A stretch of DNA of 64,000 nt. Origin: Hyaloscypha bicolor E. Taxonomy: Eukaryota > Ascomycota > Leotiomycetes > Helotiales > Hyaloscyphaceae. The notes beneath the pieces were generated by a model. The model did not search any database, was not told the origin of the DNA, and saw only the letters and a list, made by a program, of their open reading frames with translations. Positions 45,760 through 57,598 of this stretch are shown piece after piece. Made by a program: the position numbers and the translations under genes. Each line of letters starts with the position of its first letter. Position 1 is the first letter of the stretch. The stretch is from contig NW_020194552.1 of the NCBI RefSeq assembly GCF_002865645.1, forward strand, positions 992,001-1,056,000. Reading direction: 5' to 3'.

Positions 45760-48314
45760 ATGGCCGACCAAAAATCGCAAGCCGCTCTCTTCCAAGTCTA
45801 TCTTCGATTGCGACCCCCTCCAACGAACCAACAAATTGCCACCGAACGATTTCTTTCGGTCGAAGAACCTGCGAATGACGATGAGCTCCCAACCCATATT
45901 ACCCTGAATCCTCCCAACGATAATCGACGACGCGCAGTCGAAAAATTTGCATTCACAACGGTATTTGAAGAGGAGGCTACACAGTTGAATCTGTTCCATG
46001 GCACTGGTGTGCTGCCTTTGGTTGAAGGAGTTCTTGGCCCCCAGGGCGGTGATGGACGCGATGGATTGCTTGCTACGCTAGGTGTTACTGGCAGCGGAAA
46101 GGTGCATCGATACCCATCCTAACAAGAAATTGGCAGATACTAACATAATACAGAGCCACACAATCCTCGGATCTCGAACTCAACGCGGTCTCACCCAACT
46201 CGCGCTCGACGTCCTCTTCCGCTCAATTTCGAATCAAATGCTCGATCCGAATACGACAACAAGCCTGCATGCAACAGTAGCAGCCTCCGACCCTAGCGAA
46301 GCACAAGTTATGTCTGCACAAATGTTTCTTGATACAATGTACGGCGACCCATCAGCAGCTTCCCGAGCCAGCTCCAGAGCACCGACTCCAATGGTGGTAC
46401 GTTCCGCCTCATCAACGTCTACAGCTACTCTCAACACAACGTTCCATCCGACCTCACATGGTCTCTACCCCTCCTTGCTAGGCTTGGAGACGAGCAGTCC
46501 AAAGACTATCAGAGTAGTGCGCGAGAATCAAGAGTCTATCCATGACCAGAAAGAGACAGAAAGTATTCTGTCCACCCTCTACTCGATCCCAGCTTCCTAT
46601 GTCCCATCCTACATGCAATCCACCTTTGCAAAAGCAGTGAAGTCAATTACTAAATCTCCAATCAAGGGCGAATCCTATCCACCTCCTACCCCACGAAAGA
46701 ACTTCCTCCAACGACCGAGTCAACTACCCCAAGTGCCGGATATCAGCAATGTTTTGGTAGACGTGGATCCTAACGCTGAATACGCGATTTTGATTTCGAT
46801 GTATGAGGTTTATAATGATCGCATCTTTGATCTGTTGACGCCTGCTTCGCCCAATAAGTCAACGAAGGAATTCCGACGACGACCGTTGCTGTTCAAGCCT
46901 ACAGAGCAATCTCCGGATAGGAAAGTTGTTGCTGGTCTGAGGAAGATTATTTGCGGGACCATGAAGGAAGCACTTATGGTTCTTGAAGCAGGATTACATG
47001 AACGACGCGTTGCTGGCACTGGTTCCAATAGTGTATCCAGTCGAAGCCACGGCTTCTTCTGCGTTGAAGTGAAGAAGAGAAGAAGAAGCAGGATGCCTGG
47101 TCAATGGGGAGGCAGTGCACTTACCATTGTTGATCTTGCTGGGAGTGAGAGGGCAAGAGACGCTAAGACACAGGGGGCGACGTTGCAGGAGGCGGGGAAG
47201 ATTAATGAGAGTTTGATGTATCTTGGGCAGTGTCTGCAGATGCAGTCTGATCTTGGTTCTACCACGAAGGTAAATCCATCTCCCATCCTCTTTCCCTCAC
47301 CTCTCATACTAACATCCCAAGCCAAACCTCGTCCCATTCCGCCAATGCAAGCTCACTGAGCTCCTATTTTCCAACTCCTTCCCCCCAACCTCCCAACAAT
47401 CCGTCCCGTCAACCCCCTCCCACTCCTACCACTCCCACCACCCACACCCATCCTCTCACCGTACCCAGCCCCAAAAGGCAATAATGATCGTCACCGCCGA
47501 TCCGCTCGGAGACTTCAATGCCACCTCTCAAATCCTTCGCTACTCCGCCCTCGCACGAGAAATCACCGTTCCGCGGATTCCATCCGTTACGTCCACAATC
47601 CTCGCTCAATCAACTGCTAGCCACTACTTCTCTCCTCGAGCAGGAGGCAGGATGTCCCCATCCGAAACAGAACGCGAAACAATGGAAATCGCAGCCCTAG
47701 AAATCGCCCGCATGTCCGAGGAAATCGACGGTCTCCGCCATGAACTGAGTAAGAGCGAGAGTGCTCGGATGGAGTTGGAAGCACATCTTGAATCCTTCCA
47801 AGATCGCGCTGTGGAGATCGAGGCTGAGGTTCGAGAGGAGTGCTATATGGAGATGGAGAAGAAGATGCAATCCGAGTTGCAAAGATGGAAGATTGTTTGG
47901 GAGAGTGAGAGGGAGAGGGGGGAGGCGCATTTGGATAAGAAGATGGAGATTTATACGCGGAGCATTGATGCCGTGGACGAGGAGTCGGAGAATAAGGAGA
48001 ATGAATTTGATCTAGAAGCCGAAAATGACCGGTTGCGAAGAGAAGTCGAGATGTTGAGACGCGATATTCAGAGTAGGAGTCCGAGCAAGAGGATGCCATT
48101 GAGAGAGTCGAGAGCTTATTCTGGACGGGACTCAAGGGTTTGTGGTGAGAGTGAGAGGGGAATGGAGAGCGTGGGAAGAGAAATGGAGAGGTTGAGGATG
48201 AGCGGAGAGTCTGTTTTGAAGGGTGGACAGCCAATTATGAGCAGCCCAACGAAGAAAGTGAGGAAGCTGACGGCGAGGAAGTGGGATTTGATGGATGAGC
48301 GCGAGATATTGTAG
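45760..48314 (+). CDS. Kinesin motor protein, possibly kinesin-6-like
   Basis: Exons 45760-46101, 46154-47269 and 47322-48314 join in frame to 816 residues. The motor domain is N-terminal. The P-loop GVTGSGKSHT lies at about residues 108-117, MYEVYNDRIFDLL at about 330, switch I SSRSH at about 410 and switch II DLAGSER at about 440. CKLTELLFSNSF follows near 495, so ATP hydrolysis and microtubule binding should be intact. About 190 residues of Ser/Pro-rich sequence are inserted between the helix after the P-loop (LDVLFRSIS) and the EVYNDRIFDLL strand. A second low-complexity His/Ser/Pro stretch follows CKLTELL. The tail has a coiled coil from about residue 595 to 740 (EEIDGLRHELSKSESARMEL) for dimerisation. 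Large motor insertions are a feature of the kinesin-6 (MKLP/Klp9) group; that assignment is inference. Confidence 0.88.
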
Positions 48315-49121
48315 TTCTTGACAGAGGTGGATGAGTGGAGTTGTGGGAGTTTATGTTGAGTAAGATGTTAGAGTCGTTTGGGCCAGCGAGTTGTGCCATG
48401 CATGGCGTTTTGGATGTTGTTTTTGTTTTGGAGTATTGGATCGATAATATGTGAATGAAGTATTGATCTCACATCCACTTTGTTCTGCGGGCTGTTCGTG
48501 AGGAAAGAAGAATATTATATCAGTGGAATAGTTTCCAAACTGCCCTCATCTTTTTGCCGATCCCTGTACTAATCTCCCTTTGTTCTCCCCATTACTTCGG
48601 GATATTGGATTTGGTGATTGGGGACATGTGGTGGCGTCTTTGAGCGGCCAAAGGGCAATCCCCGCTCACAGAATCGGCACCTCAGTTTGAAGGTCACGTC
48701 GGAAGTCTTGCTTTGGTATGACAAGAATTGTTTTGCACGCCGGCAAGCGTGTGGGGGTCCACGTCAGCCATTCTTGAGAGATGTAGGTTTGGGAAAGTAT
48801 AAGCAACTATTGGTGGCATCGACGTAAACTGTGTGACGAGCAGTCATGCAGCTGATTTTCTACACCTTTCTTGCTGAGCTCCTATTCGGTTTTCGAAGTG
48901 GCAGTGGCTTGGTGGAAGGATGCATTTCGTGGTGTCCATTCAGAAGCGGCTTCAGAAATCTGCACCTTTTTCTAAGTGGTTCATCATCCTTACCCTCCAA
49001 CCATCCTGTGCTCTTCCATTTCATATTCTCTTTCGATCCCTCCTTTGCTTCTTAACCCACAAACGCTCAACTGCTTTCCGCAAGGTTTTGTTTCCCTCAA
49101 GTGCTAAGTCAAGAAGTCATC
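48315..49121. other. Intergenic region (0.8 kb)
   Basis: 3' flank of the kinesin gene and promoter of Clr5 paralogue 2. Short frames (48618-48827, 48846-49055) show no domain. Confidence 0.4.
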
Positions 49122-51705
49122 ATGTCGGCTCCGAGTATACTTCCAAAGATGTCCGAGGAAATCCCAGCCTCGTCCGCATCCGATCAGCGGCAGCCTCGCA
49201 AGCTCACAGCTCTCGAACGCAATAATCTGGAATGGGAATCCCACAAAGATGAAATCCGAAGAATATACATGGAGCAAGACAAAACACTCAAGGATACGAT
49301 GCAGTATTTCAAACAAGAACACAACTTCAGCTGGAGGTGAGTGCAGAACAGTGTGGGCAAAAACTACTCAAGCTACTCAAGCTACTCTAGAGTAGTCTTG
49401 AGTAGAGTAGAGTAGAGTTTGAGTAGCGTAATATGGTACTTGAGTAGAGTAGAGTAGAGTACTACTCTAGAGTAACTCAAGAGTAGTCACGTGAAAGTTA
49501 TATAAAAGTAATAAATCAATATTTATTTAATTATTAATAAATAAATAAGGTACCTATTAAGCAGTATTATATAATTTAAGCTAGCGCTTATATAGGGCTA
49601 CTTAAATACTACTTTTCTCCTCAAAAAAATAGCTTTCCCTTCTCGGAATCTTTCTTTTTCTTCTTTTTTTCTTCTCTTTTTACTTCTTACAATTCGTCTT
49701 TATATTACCCCTAGCTTTTTAAGCAAGATATTATCTTAATTATACTCTTATTAAGTCTATTTTGTAATTTAGATATAATAAGAGTACCTTGAGAGAAGAG
49801 TTTGCCCTTAATAGCCAAGGAAGCCTAAGAATATATTAAGCTAGTAGAGGGTCTACCTTGCTTACCAAGCCTCGCTACTACTTGATTGGGCAGTGCAGTG
49901 GCGCTAGACTCGGGCCACCCCGGAGCCTTACCCAATTAAGCTAGTATATCACGTGTAAAATCACGTGCATACTACTCAACTACTCTAGAATATTCTAGAG
50001 TAGTTGAGTAGAGTATTGAGTAGAGTATGAGTAGTGAGAAATTCATTTGAGTAGAATATGAGTAGTACCCGCTACTCTACTCTACTCTACTCATTTCTCA
50101 CACTGGTGCGGAATCTTTAAAATCTGATACAATAGTGACATGTCACAGTGAACGCAAATGGAAAGAAAAGCTGCAGGAATGGGGGTTCGAGAAGAATATC
50201 CCTGCCAAGGAGATGAAGTTCATGGCAACCAAAGCCTGGAAGAGGGAATTAGAAGAAGGAAAAGAGACGCTATTTTGTCGCAATGGGACGGTGGTTGATC
50301 GCGGCAAGGTCGAGATGTTCAAGAAGCAGAAACTGAATTCGGAGAACTCTTTCGTTATTCGGTCTATACCAGGTGAATTTTGTTCTCGAGGCAATGCGGT
50401 AGATGTGACTGACATCAATAGGAACGCCTCAACACATATCCTATAAAACGCCGAAACCAATTTCAAGTGATGACCGTCATTCGAGATTATCGGAAGAGGA
50501 CAACGAGGTACAAAAAGCTGATCTTCAAAAGTTGGCGGCGGCGGTAGGCGACGATCCAACTGCAAATGGAATCAAGCGCAATGCTTGCAAGCTCCGTGGT
50601 AGAGATGGAGGTAGACTCCAAAGACGAGCGTTCGGAAGCGAGTCAATACCTGGAAATTCCGGAGTCAAGCCATGTTGACGATGGCCACATGGTGAGGGGA
50701 TGTCTCACGCGTTTTGACGTAATATTAGTCTCATCGGCGTTGGAAAGACTCCTGAATTCATATCAAGGATTCCCTCACAAACTAAACACTCATCGGATTA
50801 TTATCGCTCTGAGCGATTTAGATGCTACCAGGCCACTTTATTCAGCTCTTCGAATGTTCCTGGAGGGATCCGCGGCGCAGCTGGGAAATCGAAGTGCTTT
50901 GAAACGATTTCGTCTCCTTTTACTCGTCTTTGCGTGTGAGCTGAAGGTGTACATAAGTGGTGGCTCATCGCACTGGCTGGAACTCACAATTTATGGCCTT
51001 TGTAAAGCCTCGCTTGACTTATGGCGGCCAGAGGCCTCATTCGAACGCGAGTTGGGTTTGCTCGCCCCAGCGGGCAAGAGACACTTGTATTTTTTAATCG
51101 ATGCTTTCTGGGAGGATGACGGTAAAATGTTTACCAATCATCGGTCAGTGCAGGTGCTTGGTACACGACTTGCCTCCGGATGCTCAGCTTTGGGTTGGTT
51201 ACATGAAGCGGAAGTACTATTCATAGTCCTTCGAACCACTCTGAAGGCAAACCCTGTCTTGAGTCACGGTATAACTCAGATTGCAGTTCAGTATTGTCTA
51301 CATCTAGAGAGAGAGAAACGTTATGGAGAAATTCTCTCCGTCCTTTACGATACATATACAGATCTGAGCAACATCTATGACATGGATGGAAAATGGGAGA
51401 GGGTTCTATCTGTTCCTGCGGAACTGCACCCACATCTTCTCACCATGAGAGACATCATGAACGACATTCCGCGGCCACTCAACCAGCACATCTCCCCAGA
51501 CAACGTAAATCAGCTTTCGACACTAGTGAATCTATTCGACGAAGAAATTCGGCGTTTTGAATGCGAAGAAAATGAGGACAGGAGCGAAGGTGCAGTGACA
51601 GAGGACGGCGAGGTCGATTGCGAGAGTTTAAATAAGTTCGGAGTGACCTATACTGAGAGTGTCATTACGGGGATCAGTTTCAACTACTCAGACTTATACA
51701 GATGA
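49122..51705 (+). CDS. Clr5-domain protein, paralogue 2, with transposon in intron 1
   Basis: Exons 49122-49336, 50149-50372, 50422-50530 and 50577-51705 close in frame to 558 residues. The Clr5 domain is split by intron 1 at the same place as in paralogue 1: NLEWESHKDEIRRIYMEQDK, TLKDTMQYFKQEHNFSW, then KWKEKLQEWGFEKNIPAKEM. The disordered middle seen in paralogue 1 is nearly absent. The helical C-terminal half (LSALRMF-type repeats, GTRLASGCSALGWLHEAEVL) aligns weakly with paralogue 1. The tail FGVTYTES-VI-TGISFNYSDLYR is almost identical. Intron 1 is 812 nt because it contains a 757-bp MITE. The last intron has a weak GTTGGC donor; without it the two halves lie in different frames (TAG at 50545, TGA at 50676), so a frame defect is the alternative. 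Confidence 0.72.
49349..50105. mobile_element. hAT-like MITE inside intron 1 of the Clr5 gene
   Basis: The element is 757 bp, with ends CAGTGTGGGCAAAAACTACT and (reverse complement of the right end) CAGTGTGAGAAATGAGTAGA. These share the CAGTGTG terminus and subterminal GAGTA/ACTCA arrays facing both ends. The flanks are GTGCAGAA (49341-49348) and GTGCGGAA (50106-50113), an 8-bp target duplication with one change, as expected for hAT transposons. The interior is AT-rich with no transposase. Removing the element and one duplication copy restores a 47-nt intron. Confidence 0.85.
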
Positions 51706-52446
51706 AAGAGGATTACTTGAATGTTTGCAACGATCTTTTCGGTGGCATTCCTTTGGCTCACTAATCTGGTTATTGGGGTCAATATTTCCTTCAGCATATA
51801 ATACCGTACCTCAAATTCTTGCAGTTACTCCGCGACCTCGGTCTATTATCAAGTTGACCGTTTTTGCTTCAGCCCTTTATACAAATTCAATACTTTTCCT
51901 CTACATGCACAACTTCCACCTTGGCCATCTCTCATATTCACAAGCTCCACTAAACTCGCGTCATCTTCCGCTCTCTGCCCTCTGATTGATTTCGAAGCTT
52001 TCCTCCGATCTCTTGTATGTAGACAAGTTCCAACCATGGAAAAGACCCGGCCATGGAGACGGAGATGACTTCAACGGTATAACCGCATTCCCATCTGGGT
52101 GCTGGATCTGTATCAATTTTAGACCACGGGGGCAGGATAAGATTTAAACCGATCTTGAAAACCCGGATATAATGTAATCGGATAGAATGAACTGACTGCT
52201 GTTCCGGACATAATCTGTATTGGGCTCAATCAGCATTGGAGGAACTTTATTGGCACGTGGTGGAGATATACCATCGCTCCTGTAGTGATTGTTCGTGCTT
52301 CTGCATTATCTTTCATGGCGATGTTGACCCATGGAATGAGAATTAGGGGTAAAATGGCGGTAAATTCAGATAAATATTAGGCAAAGACTTGAAGGCAGCA
52401 TCAGTGCTTGATTAACAAGTATTTCTGCTCGTACTTACACTTACAG
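51706..52446. other. Intergenic region (0.74 kb)
   Basis: 3' flank of Clr5 paralogue 2 up to the target duplication of the large inverted-repeat element. No gene is visible. Confidence 0.4.
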
Positions 52447-53116
52447 CGCAAGGGCAGGGGTTTTAGTTGAACCATAGTATCGCTTAAGTTGAACCATATT
52501 ATCAAACTCTGCATATGCTCGTTTATTTAGCTGAACCATAGTATTGCTTAAGGAAGCGAGACAGCTAGCCGAGCAAATGAATAGGTTTTGTGGCCATTAT
52601 ATTTTAGACATATGCTGTGTATATGCTCTCCTTATGCGGGCTAGGAAGGTTCGGGTCAGTCCCGAGCTTGCGAGGGGCCTTAGGGTCAGGGGTTAGGGTC
52701 AGTCCGGGGGGTTGGGGGATGGTGAGAGCCCCCCGCATTGGGATATATTAAAGCATTGAGGCCCTACGGGTTAGGGGTTAGGGCTTAGCATATGCTAGGG
52801 TATATGGGTTCCATATGCCGAGCATATGCTTGAGTAATAATAATAGTAAAGCAAGATATATTCTAACTTACTTATGTGCTGCTTCTTAGTAGTAAATGCT
52901 AAGTATATGCTGGGAGTATGCCTGGTGGGCCGTTGGGAGGAGGTCGGGGTTGGAAGATAGGAATGAACGAGGACAGGTGTCTATATTTATTAAAGATAGT
53001 GAGTACAGTGTGGTTTTTAGTAAGGGAAGTTGAACTAAATTATGGAAAATACAAGGGTATTGTCGATCAATTTTCTCTCTTTTCTGCTTCCCATGCGGTT
53101 AGTAAGCTTGCCGCTC

Positions 53117-53240
53117 TTGCTCAGGCGCTAATCACCCTCGGCTCAGTCGCCTGAGTAACCTGAGCACTCTGAGCAACCCACCTGAGCAAGCTGAGCGCCC
53201 TGAGCAGCTCGCCTGAGCGGGCATGAGTATTCTGAGTAAC
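53117..53240. repeat. CTGAGC-rich degenerate short repeat, left arm
   Basis: A 120-bp stretch packed with GCTCAGG / CCTGAGC words at about 10-bp spacing, changing orientation midway. Related words recur in the right arm at 57497-57598, so these are probably subterminal repeats of the large element. Confidence 0.65.
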
Positions 53241-53241
53241 G

Positions 53242-53484
53242 AGGCGGATTAAATTTATAACCGGGAAACCTCCCAAATTTAAGTAAGACCTTTTCTGTAA
53301 TAGAATTAATTATTTCTCTATAAATTATTTATAAGGTCTTTTGAAGTTCGATTATTATAGTCTTTGAATTATATTTAATATTTATATGAGTTTTGAAAGT
53401 ATATTAATCTCTTAATTCGTTATTATACTATGAAAAATCGCAGAATCCGGAAATTGCATTTCCGGTTATAAATTTAATCCGCCT
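53242..53484. mobile_element. 243-bp inverted-repeat element (MITE-like), nested
   Basis: Perfect 23-bp inverted repeats at 53242-53264 and 53462-53484 (AGGCGGATTAAATTTATAAC...) enclose an AT-rich centre with no open frame. A target duplication was not clearly identifiable. It sits inside the left part of the 5.3-kb element. Confidence 0.7.
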
Positions 53485-56400
53485 TGTAAGATTTACTATA
53501 TTATTACGTATTTTAACTTCTTGCTTTTTAGTTAATTATACTTAATCTAAAATGAGTTTATTAATCCTATTAAAAACCGTCTAATTTAAGTCCCTTTATA
53601 TGCCAGAGCTTCTAATATAAGAGCAATTTTCATATACTAGCGGATATCTAATTCCGGTCTATAATAGATATACTAGCGCCCGTCTAGCTCTAGCCTCTTT
53701 AATCCCTAGTATTATGGTAGCCGATCTCTCTCGTACTAGTATATTAATTATACTAATACTTAATAGGCGCTAGTACTTGGTCTGTACTAGAGCTTCTAAT
53801 ATAATAGCAATTCTCTTATACTAGTATCTATAATATAATAGTATTATTATATTAATCTTAATACTAGTATAAATAAAATAAGAAAGGTATTATAGTATAA
53901 GAAAAGAGGCCTCAGGTAATAAGTATAATATTAATATATAACTTAGAATATAAGGCTAAAGTACTAAGTTAAGGTAAAGAAAAAAAGGAGGTTTTATATA
54001 ATACTATATTAAAATATAAAGAGAATATCTCCCTCTATTATTATATATATAGTAATGTTTTAAAGAAGATAAGGCTTAAGCTAAACTAAATTAAATTTAA
54101 TAATATTAATATCTCTCTATCTCAAAGCTTCCGGGCTTATTTACAGGTCAAAATTGCCCTTTTATATAAATACCCTATTTAAAGAGGCGTTTTATCTAAG
54201 AATAAATAGCTATACTTAATATCTTCTTTAGAATCTTCTTTTTTAGAATCTTTTTTAGAATATTCTTTAGGCTAATAATTCTTCTCGAGTTTATATCCTA
54301 TTACTAAGTTAGTAATTATTATAAATATTATAATAATAGAAATAACGAGAATAAAGATAAGAGCTAATATAGTAATATTAGATATATAGATAATAAAGTT
54401 ACCTGTACTAATAAGGTTCTTGGAAAGTAAAATATAGTTTGGGATCCTATATATATTAGATAGATTATTTAAAGTTAGGTTAAAGAGTATATTAGAATTC
54501 CAGACAAATAATATAATAAGTAGGTAGTTTAGATCCTTATTAATACTCCTAGCTCTAGTATTAAAAGAAGTTAATATATCCTAATCTAATACTGCCAGGT
54601 TAATTATATTAAGTCTGGCAGTAGTAAACGAAGTAGGGGAATCCTATAAAAGGTATTCTAAGATATTATAATAGAATAAAGGAAATCCTGGTATATTATA
54701 GCTAAACTACCCCGGGTTTCCTATCTCTTGGCCTTTCTATATCTATAAACCCGTCTCCTAGTATAAGAGAGGGGGTCTATTAGGCTTTATAGAATAGGAT
54801 ATACTATTTGTTTATAGGTTAAATAATAAATCGGTGAAATACCAGGGGTCCGTACTAGGTATAAGACTACTCTTCTATAAAATAGAGATATAGGTAGTAT
54901 ATATATTATTATTTACCAGAGGGTTTGTAACGGTAACGGGATTAATAAAAGTAGCTTGAGGATTAGTAAGTTACTTATTATTTAAAGTAATATTCTATAT
55001 AATATTCTGGTTATTCCAGAGTAAATAGGAATTATTAAGTCCTAGTATAATCTAACTATATTCCGTATAATAAAAACCCCGAAGTACAAAATATAGGTCC
55101 CTAAAGTATTATATCCCAAAATCTATCTTATTAATATTATATATATAGTTAAACTAGAGAATTACTTTACTATCCGGCATTTGCCTAATATTTGTTTCGT
55201 TAAGCTAAACTCTATATATAGCTTCGGGATTACTAATCTAGGTAATAGTAAGGCCCCGGAGTACTACAGGCTTAAAGATATTATCTAGGTCTTATATGAA
55301 ATATACTAATAAACCATTTGCTAGGTTCGGAAAGAAGAGTATATTAATATTAGCCAGAGCGGCTTCTCTAATAACTAATACCTAAATTAGAGCTAGAATA
55401 ATACCTATATTAGAAACCCATATAAAACCAAGGGCTATAACCCAGATAGTATTTTATAAGATAAAAGATTTAAGGTAATTCTTAATCCAGGTACAAAAAT
55501 GCTAGAAACTTTTTTGGTTCTTAGAGTTTAGAACAGACTGGTTTATTATCCAGGAATAAAATACCAAGAATCTCTCTAGTTCATAAAAGGTAATACGACG
55601 AGCTTTATCTTATTTAGCTAGATCCGCCGGGTTTGCCGGGGTTACTAGGGTCGCTAGGTTTGTCGGGGTTACTAGGTTTGCTGGGTTTGCTAGGTTTGCC
55701 GGGTTTATTAGGTTTATTGGGTTTATTGGGTTTACTGGGTTTGCCGGGGTTGCCGGGGTTACTGGGTTTGCTATATATTAATAATACTATATAATAGTAG
55801 CAAAAATAAATACCTAGATCTGGATATATATAAAGCTTAATATACCAGAATAGATAGTAATAATGGATTCGCGCTAGTTAGATGAAATAGCTATAGCTAT
55901 TATAGGACCAGAATTAGTTAGATAGTTAAAGACTCGCCAGAGATAATAGGTATTTCTCGGCTATTATAAACCAGAAGGGAAAACTATAGCTTGGCTTAAA
56001 AATATCCTAATTTTAATAAAGGATAATTTTTTTAGTAAGATTTAAAGAATCTGCTATAAGATAGAAGAGAGATAAAAGAAAGTCACCTTTTTAATTTCGA
56101 GTTCCGGGGATACTAAATAAGCTTTTCTGAAAAGATAATATAATTAGTAGCGGCTATAAGTTTCGTTATTAGGTGGTTTTATTAAGAATTTGGTTTATTT
56201 AAAAGGCATTCTAATTCGAGATATTTGAGAATTAAATAATATAGAAGTAATAGTATAGTACTATTTTAGTCTCGGGTTATTCCTCCTACTTAGCTACTCG
56301 AAATATGGCCTATTTCTTATACCTACCTAAATAAATTCTGTTTAGGTTTATTTATAGATTTACTAATTAGTTTTAGTATCCCGGATACTATACTAGATAT

Positions 56401-57400
56401 CGGAGTTATATGCCCGTATATCCCGTTTCTAAATCAAGGGTTCTTTACGAAACTAGGTTTGTAGTATAATAATTACGTTCCGGTTACGAGTAATATTAGT
56501 TCGGGATATAAGGCAAGGACTTATAAATACGAGGTTCTATTAGTAATACGTTATTAAGTATGAGGGGTTTATAGCTAGGGGGTATTTACTTAGGTATGAA
56601 AGTTAAAACTTAATATCTATATATAGAAGAAGGCCGAAAATTATTTTCGGCCGGTATTTTCCGATAAGATTCTTATTAAAAAAAGCCACCTTTGGGACTA
56701 GTATGGCTAGGCAAGAATACTAGAAGCTAGTAACTAGATTATTTTAACTTTTAACTTTTATTAATTAAAAAGATATATAATTTGGATTAATTTATTAAAC
56801 TTAATTAATTTTATGATTTTTATAATTATTAATTAATTTCAATTATAGTATATTATAGAATAGTTATATAAAGCTCTAAGAATAGCTTTCTTATAAAACG
56901 TCTTTTCTAGCCATATACTAATTATATTTTATATTACGGTACGGGCCGTATTAAGCCTTAGCTAAGCCTAGTATTAGGGTCAGATCCTTTTTAAATAATT
57001 AATCTTACGGGTACTAAAAAGGGAGTTTTAGGAATACTTCTTTCTTCTTCTCTTCTTTTCTTCTTTATCTCTAGATTCTCCTTTATAGCTAGCTTATAAG
57101 AACGTTCCTTTTAGCCTATATAAGTACTCCTATATACCTCTATTATAGCCTATAAACCCTCGTACTATTATACTTTATTTAAGCCTTACCCTACTAATTC
57201 CCTTTAACTTAATATTAAAATATCCAGCTTTTACTAGTCGCAAAACTCTATAAAGTAGATATATATATAAAATTTAATTAATTTTATATTTTGCAAAATT
57301 TTTATGATTTTATAATAGTTTTTATAAGTAAATTATAAGGCTAAACTACGAGTTATATACTATTTAATAAGAGGAATCCAAAATCTGCTCCGGTAGAAAC
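53485..57400. other. AT-rich, stop-riddled interior of the large element
   Basis: Nearly 4 kb with no open frame of useful length on either strand and a composition far more AT-rich than the surrounding genes. Only the 9-bp repeat at 55619-55772 stands out as GC-rich. The pattern fits long-term cytosine-to-thymine mutation of repeats; the ancestral coding content cannot be read. Confidence 0.7.
55619..55772. repeat. 9-bp tandem repeat, GGGTTTGCC-like, about 16 units
   Basis: The unit GGGTTTGCY/GGGTTTATT is repeated without frame breaks for about 150 bp in a very AT-rich setting. Read on the minus strand it gives a run of Lys/Asn-Pro-Gly/Ser/Asn tripeptides (SKPSNPGNPGKPSKPNKP), the kind of repeat found in linker or collagen-like segments. 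It is probably the fossil of a repeat within a protein once encoded by the element. Confidence 0.75.
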
Positions 57401-57496
57401 CCTGGGAGGGAGCAAAAATGGCTTTTCGGGAAAAATTTGGTCAGGAAACTATAGCCGGGATATACAAGAGGCCAAAATGGGTTCCATATTATGGTA

Positions 57497-57598
57497 TGCT
57501 CAAGATACTCGGGCTCTGCTCAGGATACTCAGGCTTTGCTCAGGCTTGCTCAGGCTTGCTCAGGCTCGGCTCAGGTATACCCACCCTCAGCTCAGGTT
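57497..57598. repeat. GCTCAGG-rich degenerate short repeat, right arm
   Basis: Several copies of a 10-bp word close to GCTCAGGCTT follow one another, partner to the CTGAGC-rich stretch in the left arm. They lie about 90 bp inside the right terminal inverted repeat. Confidence 0.65.

Noticed and set aside
49885..49955. tRNA-like sequence in the MITE (minus strand: TAGCTTAATTGG and GGCCCGAGTCTA)
   Set aside because: The first part fits an A box, but the B-box-like part has mismatches and the spacing is too short for a tRNA; no cloverleaf could be drawn.
52675..52790. TTAGGG words resembling telomere repeats
   Set aside because: Only a few scattered copies with irregular spacing inside a transposon arm; not a telomere or an interstitial telomeric array.
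52918..53154. 78-codon plus-strand frame in the left arm of the large element
   Set aside because: Lies over subterminal repeats, has no domain and no partner exons.
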